Of a stretch of 64,000 nucleotides of DNA, positions 57,000-64,000 are shown piece after piece. The notes beneath the pieces are model-generated. The model ran no database searches and had not been told where the DNA came from. It was given only the letters and a program-made list of their open reading frames with translations. The stretch comes from Petunia secreta (lineage: Eukaryota > Streptophyta > Magnoliopsida > Solanales > Solanaceae): the NCBI GenBank assembly GCA_029990175.1, contig JARKIP010000011.1, forward strand, positions 29,238,001 through 29,302,000, in the 5' to 3' direction. Made by a program: the position numbers and the translations under genes. The stretch's first letter is position 1, and each line of letters starts with the position of its first letter.

Positions 57000-57357
57000 T
57001 TCAAATTAGCAAAGAGAAATTCAGTCGTTAAAGATATTAGTTGTTTATAGTAATACATCATTCACGAAAGGAATTCTGGTCGTTATAACCACATAACAAC
57101 CAAATTTCTTGTTGTCATTTAAAGAATTTTAACGACTGGATTTATGATTAGCAAAGAAAAATTTTGGTCGTTAAAATAAAGAACAACGGCCGGATATTGT
57201 GTGGTCGTAAAAGAGTATTTAGCGACCGGATTTGTTAAACTTTTAACGTGAAAGCCTATAACGACCGGTGACGACCGGATTTTATACGGTTGTTATTGGC
57301 TTATAGCGACCGGAATTATTCTTTTAACGACCAAATTTCCTCTCGTTAAAAACCTTA
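57000..57357. repeat. right subterminal repeats of the CACTA element
   Basis: CAGTCGTTAAAG, TTGGTCGTTAAA, GCGACCGGATT, AACGACCGGTGACGACCGGA and TTTTAACGACCAAA are repeats of the word seen at the left end. Confidence 0.88.
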
Positions 57358-57372
57358 TTTCTTGTAGTGAAA

Positions 57373-57879
57373 GTTGCGATCATTTTGACTAATATGAAGC
57401 CCATTGAGCCTCTTTAAGTCTAAGTTACGCTTTGTTTTGAAACCATACCGACGATTCTCTCCTTCCTTGGATCAAATAACTATACATTCTTTTATACCAA
57501 ATCATCATTATGTTAATTTTGATGAAGATAATTTGCATGTAGCCATCTTCATTAGGTTTCTAGCATGATAGGAAAAGTATTAAATTTTACTCTTCATAGA
57601 TCGTCATATTGCTTCCATATGTACGATATTGGTGAGTTTGTGTTGTTTGTGCAAATTTAAATATGGTATCTATCGGCCATATATAATGTATATTAGACAA
57701 TGACATCTTGATTTTCAACAGTCCATATTTATACTTGGTTTCGTATAATCTGCTTATATGCTATTTTTTCTATATTATTGTAGGAGTACAATATTTTTCT
57801 TATATATATAAATGTCCATATCATCTACAATTTGCCTTAAATATACATTTCCTTATGTTTATTTACATTAACCGACTAG
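57373..57879. other. AT-rich spacer right of the CACTA element
   Basis: No gene or repeat recognised. The 60-residue frame 57708-57890 is hydrophobic, low in complexity and not convincing. Confidence 0.5.
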
Positions 57880-58844
57880 TTAGAAGTTAGTGTTTAACTG
57901 TAGCTAGTTAGTTAATCTGTGCAGTTAGTTAGTTAACCTAAGCAGTTATAATTAGTGTAGTGTATATATACTGCTTTACATATCTCCAATGATCAATCAT
58001 CGGAAATATCTTTCCTTACATCCTTCTTCTTCAAGAGTATTCTTACATTTTTTATCTCTCTCTTAATTCAAAGAATTTAACATGGTACCAGATCTTAGTG
58101 CTGTAGATTTAGCATGATTCTAGAAAGTTTTCCACTCTCTTCTTCTTTATTTCTTCAAACTTTACAAAGCGAATTTCTAAGTTTTCTTCAAGTTTTGTAA
58201 TGGCTATCAATGGTGATGTTCTGCAATTGCTGGATTTGGAGACATTAATAACAATCATGTTGTGTATATTTCTCCCTCAAATTCGAGCGGATCTCTTACA
58301 ATTTCGATGAAATTAACTAGTTTCGATACTTATCCTTTGTGGAGTCGCGTTATGCACATTGCTTTGCCTGGAAGGAATAAATTAGGCCTAGTTGATGGAT
58401 AAGGTCAATGGCTCACGCACATTCAATTTGCACAAGGAAATTTCCATACTCACATAAGGTACCTCTTCAGTTTCTGCTTATTACTCTAGGCTGAAAGACT
58501 TATGGGATGAACTTAAGTCCTTAATACCTTTTCCTGGTTGTACCTATGAAAAGTCCAAAGACTATGTAGTCCATATGCGTACGAAGAAGTTTTTTCAATT
58601 CGTCATAGGCTTAAATAAGTCATATGCCTAAGCTAGGAGCACATTGCTGATGAGCCTTTTACCCTCTGTTAATCAAGCCTATGCAATGCTTGTCAGCGAT
58701 GAAAGTAAAAATACAGTAGTACTGCTGGCTTGTTAAGTTCTGCTCCTTTTCCAGGTCATGGTTATTATGAATCTACTGCACTGCTCTCTTATAGAGCTAG
58801 TAATTTTCAATTAGGAGTAGTGGTTTTCAGAACAAGAATGCAGG

Positions 58845-60128
58845 TGATGTGTGGCTAAAATTCACATACTTACGCATGAGCCTTTGTTGTGTTAAATTAT
58901 TAAAATAAGTGCACTTATCATGGTTTAATTGCATATTGTAGATGAATTGAGTTGTGGAAGAGATTAGAGCGAAAACAAGTCAAAAGAAAGATCAAAATTG
59001 AGAAAAGGGAAAGGGTGGGCTACCCGTTGCAAAGAGTGGGCCGCCCGTTGCAAAGGATGGTCGCCCAATGAAACAAAGCAGAGTGTAGATTTAGAAGCTT
59101 CAAAAGAAAGGTCACCGCCTTTAAAAGGGCGGCCGCTCTTTTGGTTGTTAATCAAAAAGTGGCTTCGCTGTCTGCACAACAGAATGTGGCTATCGAGTCA
59201 AAATCTTGCACCATGGTGGCTTCGCGTAAAAATTCTGCTATTTCTTTGTTTTAACCTAGGGATAATTTTGGGAACCTTTGTATTATTTTAGGGGCCTATA
59301 AAGAGATGATTGAAGATATTTTCCATATCATTGGCCTACATCTCAAGCTTCGGGAGTAAGAATCATCAACAAATCTTGGAGATTGAAGATTGGATGCACT
59401 TTAATGAACAATTCTTTATCCTTTTCTTTATTCCTTTGATTTGTATTGCTACATTTGGTTAGTTGGTTAAATTTTGGACAAGACTATATGAATGTTTCAT
59501 GACTAGGTTCTCATATCGATGAGTTTTGATTATCTAGTCTCTATTACTTTAATTTCTTAATTTTGGTGCTCGCAACACTAGGGTTACATGACTATTTAAC
59601 TTGTTATTGACTCTGCCGAGGTAAGTCGGCTTAGGTTTATAAAGACTATCAAGGATTTGGGTCATATTAGCTAAAATAGCCTGACTCATCTAAAAGAGTC
59701 CACTAGGGATAGATTTTCTTTCCTTCGGTCAATGAGTTAGTACTTTATGCACCTGATGATGGCTCTGGTAAGCGTAGTAAGTAGATCTCTACTATGCCTG
59801 GCTGTTTTTAGAGGGTATATTTGGCTGGCTCGGCCATATTATATAAATTTCGTACCATATTTGTATCCTAGGTTCCAAACTTGTTTTCCCTTATTTATGA
59901 AAATGTCATTGATCACCTTTACTTGCTTTCCTAGTATAGTTAGTATGTGTTAGTATCGTTATTATATCAATTTATTATATTTGTATGACTTAGTTCAATA
60001 GGTTTAGTTTCTCTGCTACCTTAATCACGTCACATTGTTCCTTGTGGATTCAACTCCTACTCCTAGTTGTGTATCATTATTGCGATGACCATTTCATATC
60101 TCATTAGAGGTGTGTATTGAGAATTTTA
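58845..60128. mobile_element. probable solo LTR, 1284 bp, with GCAGG target duplication
   Basis: GCAGG occurs at 58840-58844 and 60129-60133, and the copia gag frame is continuous if one copy and the insert are removed. The insert begins TGATGTGTGGCTAAAATTCA and ends GAATTTTA, so the right end lacks the usual CA. It contains CCTATAAAGAG, a TATA-like box at about 59295. A passage near 60040 (CCTTGTGGATTCAACTCCTA) resembles the U5 region of a gypsy LTR family common in Solanaceae (memory). No coding capacity is visible. Confidence 0.68.
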
Positions 60129-60241
60129 GCAGGCTATCAGAAGCCAAGGAGAAACTCTAATGTTTAGTTTGAGTCTTGTGGTTGGAAAGGGTATACCAAA
60201 GAGAACTGCTTCATGGATATTGGTTATCCTCATGATTATAA

Positions 60242-60910
60242 GAGCCTGTTCGGGATTGCTGCAAAAAACTGCTTAATTTGAGAAGTACTTTTGGCATAAG
60301 TACTTTTCAAAGAAGTACTTTTAGATAATAAGCAGTTTGTGTTGGACAACTCATTGGAGAAGTACTTTTGATAAATAATTTGTGTTTGGCTAATCTTTAC
60401 GAAAAGTACTTTTGAGTGTTAAATTACGAAAAGGACATCCTAATACATTTTACATTTGGATTAATAAAAAAAAAATATTTATCATAAAAGACTTTAATTA
60501 AAAAAATTATTTAGTTAAAATTTAAAACATAAAGTAAAATATATACATTTAAGCTATTGAACAACATAAAATATAGTTAAATCGAAGTGATAACCGAATT
60601 AAAAAAATTTCTAGTAATTACTTATTTTTAAAAACTAATTTAAAGAGAATGAGATCCTATACACGGTTGATAGAAATAACTAGAAATAAAAACTAGTCGT
60701 AAGAGGAAGAATATTTATAAAAATATATTGTCGGAAAAAAATGGGAAAATGAGAAATACAATTTTATTTAGAGAGAGATATGATTAGTTAATGAGGGATA
60801 ATTTGGTAAAATATAAATTTTGAGTAATGATATTTTTGTCTTGAAAAAATTAATAAACTGCTTCTGCTTCTTCTACTGCTTCTTGGAAGAAGCAGATATT
60901 TGTAGCCTAG
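60242..60910. mobile_element. hAT-like MITE
   Basis: A segment rich in AGAAGTACTTTT words separates two pieces of copia gag. It starts GAGCCTGTTCGGGATTGCTG and ends with GAAGCAGATATTTGTAGCCT. The termini are weakly inverted (GAGCCTG against AGGCTAC) and recall the GCCTGTTTGG ends of plant hAT MITEs. The 8-bp duplication was not found, so the limits are approximate. Confidence 0.45.
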
Positions 60911-61180
60911 GAAGGGGGGAAGAGAGAAGAGGATAAGGCTCATCAACTAGATATAATGCTGCATAAAATGCATTCACTGATAATTTTGTGACTGACAGTC
61001 TGCCCCTATAGTGTTTGGTGAGAACACAAACATGACCTATACCCTAAGCAATATCCAAGAGATTCAGGGCCTAGTGATCCTAACGATGCGAGGCAAGCTG
61101 GAAACCAAAAAATGACGTGCTCATTCACTAAGAACCAATATGAGTAAATTTGGCAAATGCTGAACAAATCAGAGATTTTC

Positions 61181-63549
61181 TGTTATGACCCAAAATCCTA
61201 TAGGCCGTGAGGGCACCCGAACCTAATCCATCGGCGAACCCCTCTTGAACAATACTTAACTTGCATATAAAATAACCAAAAAAAATCATAAAAAAGATTA
61301 ACGGAGTATGATAAATAAACCAACTATGAAACTAGGATCTTCACAACCATGTTCTAAGTCCTCCCATGAATTATGAACATCTAAGGAGTCAATAAAGTTA
61401 TATATCTTCGAATACAAAAAAATACAACCATCAATACTAATATCAAAATAATAAGGAAAGATGTCACTACAGGACAAAAGTGGTTAACCGCTAGATCCAA
61501 AGACGAGCTACTCCTCTACCATAATACTCGCTAGGACTCAGCATCGAATCTGTCAAATATAAAATAGTACGAAAGAACAAAGAAAGTGGGTGACTCAAAA
61601 AGACTCAGCAAGTGCGGACATGGCTCCAAGTAGAATAACAAGTTGCAAATATATGAAAAGTCAAACAACTCCAAGGTAAAGAAAGGTAAAGAGAAAATCA
61701 TTTAATTAACAAACAAGTAGTATTCATACTCAGTCATCAAAGTACCAAGACACTCCCATTGTGACTTAATGATATGTATGGGACTACGCCATACTACAAC
61801 AATATCCATGGAACTACTTCGTGCTATGATAATATGAACAGAACTTCATCGTACTATAATAATATGCACGAAACTACGTCGTGCTATGATAATATGTATG
61901 GAACCACATCGTGCCATAATAATATCTACGGAACTACATCGTACGATGATAATATGTATAAAAAGTATATCGTACTATAATAATATGCACGGAACAACAT
62001 TGTGCTATGATAATATGTACGGAACTACATCGTACCACAATAATATGCACAGAACTACATCGTACTACGAAAATATATACAGAACGACATCGTACCACAA
62101 TTATATGCGCGGAACTGCTTCATGCTGCGATATTAAGTCAAGAAATAGTAATTAACTGTAATCATACTTTTCAAAATAGTCTTGACATAGCAAGTGTGCC
62201 CATTTCAGCAGGCATGCGTATAAGGAACACATAGACAAACATCCAATATAGAGAAAGTCCACTAATGAAGGGATGGAAATCACTTACCTCGAGCCGACGA
62301 TTGCTAACTAGCACACTATCGTCTTTTCACGCTCAAATCCTTCCAAATGAGTCCACTTTATGCAAAATAATAAATATTACGATCAATGTAAGCTACCCTA
62401 CTAATTTTTATAACTATAGGACAAACAGGTCAAAAAATCAACCCAAAAGTCAACTTTGGGCCCACATACCCGATTACCAGAAAAAATACATTTTTTGATT
62501 ACTCATTAATCCACAAGTTTAAAAGTATGATTACTTTCTCAATCAAAGTTCATTTACAACACCAAATAGCCGATTTATAAATTTTCGATTTTATGTCGAC
62601 AGTTAATTATTTATCAACACCACAAATCTCAAATCCAATTCTATAATCATGTTATCCATTTGAATATGAGTTCATACATACAAAACTAGAGTCAATCCAA
62701 TATTGTTAACATCTCCAAATCTCCATATTATTCCACTTTTGAGTTTAAACTTAAGAACTTATTCAACTTCGCAATTCTTCACAACCTCCATTTTTTGCTA
62801 AACTAGAGTTATCAAATTCAACCTTTTAACCAGTACAACTTGTAATAAAGACTATAAATCCTTACAAATACTTATAAGTGACTAGCTTGAGTGGTTGGAA
62901 TTACCTCAAGCATCCAAATCTTGAAAATCCATCTTTTTACAAATTTTGGTGTTCTTGACCAAATTGGATGAACTTCTATGAGTTATCAAGTTAAAATGGT
63001 GTTAGATTCCATGCATAATATTTGTAATCAACCCAAAACATCATTAATAACTCACCTAGTTAATAGAAAAAGTCTCAAGCTTCAATATCTTCCATAGCTC
63101 AAGCCCTAACTCAAAAAATTTACCCCAAAAACAAGCTGCCCGTTTTATATTTATACAAGCCCAGCGGCTTGTGCTGGTTGTACTCTGTGCTGCATAATTT
63201 GTACCTTGTCAGACAGCTTTCAATAAGACGTTCATATCTTTTTATGCAAATGTCCAAATGACACGAGTTTTATGGTGTTACAACCCAAACTCAAAGGGCT
63301 GCAACTTTTATATTTTAACCCTTTTCCCAATTCATTATAGGTTGATCTCTATAATCATTTGAAGTTAGATTTTATGTCATTGAAGTACTTCTTCTTTGCG
63401 TAATTGATGTCACATCATACCAAATCAACTTCTTTCTTTTCTACATATCCTTAAAGCCTTCCAAATCATCATATAAATGTATGTATACTTTCTCATAAAA
63501 AGACTTTAATAAAACGTCCATCAATATTAGAAATTTCTAGGTCGTTGCA
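61181..63549 (-). repeat. 3' LTR (2369 bp) of the right-edge gypsy element
   Basis: The segment GTGACTCAAAAAGACTCAGC at about 61590 corresponds to GTGAGTCAAAATGACTCAAT in the young gypsy LTR, and the position of the tandem array is equivalent. The partner LTR is outside the window. Confidence 0.82.
61765..62130. repeat. about 30-bp stem-loop array in the right-edge gypsy LTR
   Basis: About eleven units of the form AATATGTACGGAACTACATC plus GTACTATAAT. Stems around the AACTACA loop change together: GTATGG/CCATAC (61776-61794), GCACGA/TCGTGC (61866-61884), GTACG/CGTAC (62017-62035), GCAC/GTGC (61987-62005). Frames through it (MYGTTSCYDNM-type peptides) are repeat artefacts. Confidence 0.88.
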
Positions 63550-64000
63550 TTCCCACTTATACTCTCGTTCATCCTCAAACGAGTGTAGAAGTCTTTCTCA
63601 AGATCAGCAATCAACTCAACATATCGGAATACACTTGGACATTACTTTAACAGAGAAACATGTTAAAATTATAACCATGAAACTGGTTCATGTCCAAATG
63701 GACCAAATTAGCCTAAACCTACCACTAGTAACAACACGCACTCTTGGAGCATGAATGCACCAAAAACTTAGATATACTTATCACAACACAAAGAAAAATT
63801 TGTGTGCAAGCACCGCACCAACTTTCAACATATGCCAAAACATCTCATATAGTCTTCATGTGACGAAATCTCAAGGGATACATAACTTTCCATTGTTATT
63901 ATGAAACATCACTTTAAATGCCTGGCAAGATTGTTGACTAGCCGGAAGCAACCAAGACTGTTTGAATGAATTAGACTTTACCACATTCCACCAGAACATA
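63550..64000 (-). other. interior of the right-edge gypsy element
   Basis: The sequence beyond the purine tract shows no readable domain in the 450 bases available. Confidence 0.5.

Larger units (their letters stand above)
33087..57369 (+). mobile_element. CACTA (En/Spm) DNA transposon, 24.3 kb, with nested insertions
   Basis: The left end is CACTACAAGAAATT at 33087 and the right end is AATTTC-type sequence closing in TTTCTTGTAGTG at 57369, so CACTACAAGAAA is inverted at both ends. Subterminal repeats of the TTAACGACC type are dense at both ends. The three bases outside are AAG (33084-33086) and AAA (57370-57372), a two-of-three match to the expected 3-bp duplication. Inside are a TNPD-type and a TNPA-type gene, both broken, a captured kinase fragment, a probable solo LTR and a young gypsy element. 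Removing the two retroelement insertions leaves about 13 kb. Confidence 0.93.
57880..61180 (+). mobile_element. copia retrotransposon fragment (5' LTR, primer site and gag), interrupted
   Basis: A short LTR-like segment rich in GTTAGTTA words (about 57880-58082, TATATATAC at 57961) ends in TTTAACA. TGGTACCAGATC at 58083-58094 is a mutated tRNA-iMet primer site. Gag starts at ATG 58201. It is interrupted by a 1284-bp insertion and a MITE-like segment and stops where the right-edge gypsy element begins. Pol is absent from the window. Confidence 0.75.
58201..61180 (+). pseudogene. gag: copia gag remnant, in three pieces
   Basis: Piece 1 (58201-58844) reads MAINGDVLQ, later SLTISMKLTSFDTYPLWSRV, and is already broken by stops such as the one after GLVDG. 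Piece 2 (60129 to about 60240) continues with PRRNSNV, then a zinc knuckle position FESCGWKGYTKENCFMDIGY, in which the first Cys and the His are lost. Piece 3 (about 60905-61180) includes FTKNQYEQIWQMLNKS, a segment that precedes the protease in copia polyproteins. Removing the insertion at 58845-60128 restores a continuous reading through GCAGG, which supports the boundaries. Confidence 0.75.
61181..64000 (-). mobile_element. gypsy-type element, 3' LTR and interior start, truncated by window edge
   Basis: The LTR (61181-63549) begins TGTTATGACCCAAAATCC and ends GGTCGTTGCA, like the young gypsy LTR. The adjacent TTCCCACTT and the CTCGTTCATCCTCAAACGAG segment match the purine tract and pol tail of that element (49939-49975). 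It therefore runs on minus and its 5' part lies beyond 64000. It is a related but distinct family. Confidence 0.82.

Noticed and set aside
61774..62234. TTSCYDNMYGTTS-type repeat proteins
   Set aside because: Translation of the 30-bp LTR array in three frames; no start context or domain.

Overview
This window contains no intact host gene. It is a nest of plant transposable elements, with AT-rich spacers, microsatellites and one captured plant kinase fragment. Copia, Ty3/gypsy, Tat/Ogre-like, CACTA (En/Spm) and Mutator-like (MULE) elements occur together with a group VIII AGC kinase (D6PK/KIPK-type) fragment, so this is a land-plant nuclear genome. The LTR families look to me like Solanaceae (pepper, tomato, tobacco), but that is from memory and was not searched.

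Layout, left to right. 1-5390: decayed copia element on +, with its 5' LTR off the left edge. 5611-5798: small MITE. 6743-12489: copia element on -, with both LTRs, a TCAGA target duplication and a tRNA-iMet primer site; a 474-bp TRIM sits antisense in its leader. 12490-18600: AT-rich DNA with GA/CT microsatellites, MULE-like pieces and an array of palindromic TTGTTGCAACAA words. 18609-30022: MULE-A, with a 9-bp duplication, split inside its MURA N-terminal reading frame by a Tat/Ogre-like element at 20363-27686 (AAGTT duplication, tRNA-Arg primer site, no recognisable gag-pol). 30694-32683: MULE-B, a shorter relative. 33087-57369: CACTA element of 24.3 kb with dead TNPD and TNPA genes, a captured kinase fragment duplicated in tandem, a probable solo LTR (45208-47113) and a young gypsy-type element (47398-56639, LTRs of 2541 bp, AATTT duplication). 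57880-61180: copia gag remnant on + interrupted by a probable solo LTR (GCAGG duplication) and a MITE-like segment. 61181-64000: 3' LTR and start of the interior of a second gypsy element on -.

The most unusual signal is shared by unrelated elements. The 2.5-kb gypsy LTR, the related LTR at the right edge, both MULEs and the region near 16.9 kb all carry tandem arrays of short stem-loops. Within an array the loop is conserved while the stem sequence changes on both sides in a complementary way. I regard these stem-covarying hairpin arrays as the best candidate for something undescribed.

Coordinates of element ends come from matching terminal repeats and target duplications by eye. Domain names are assigned from remembered family motifs, not from searches.
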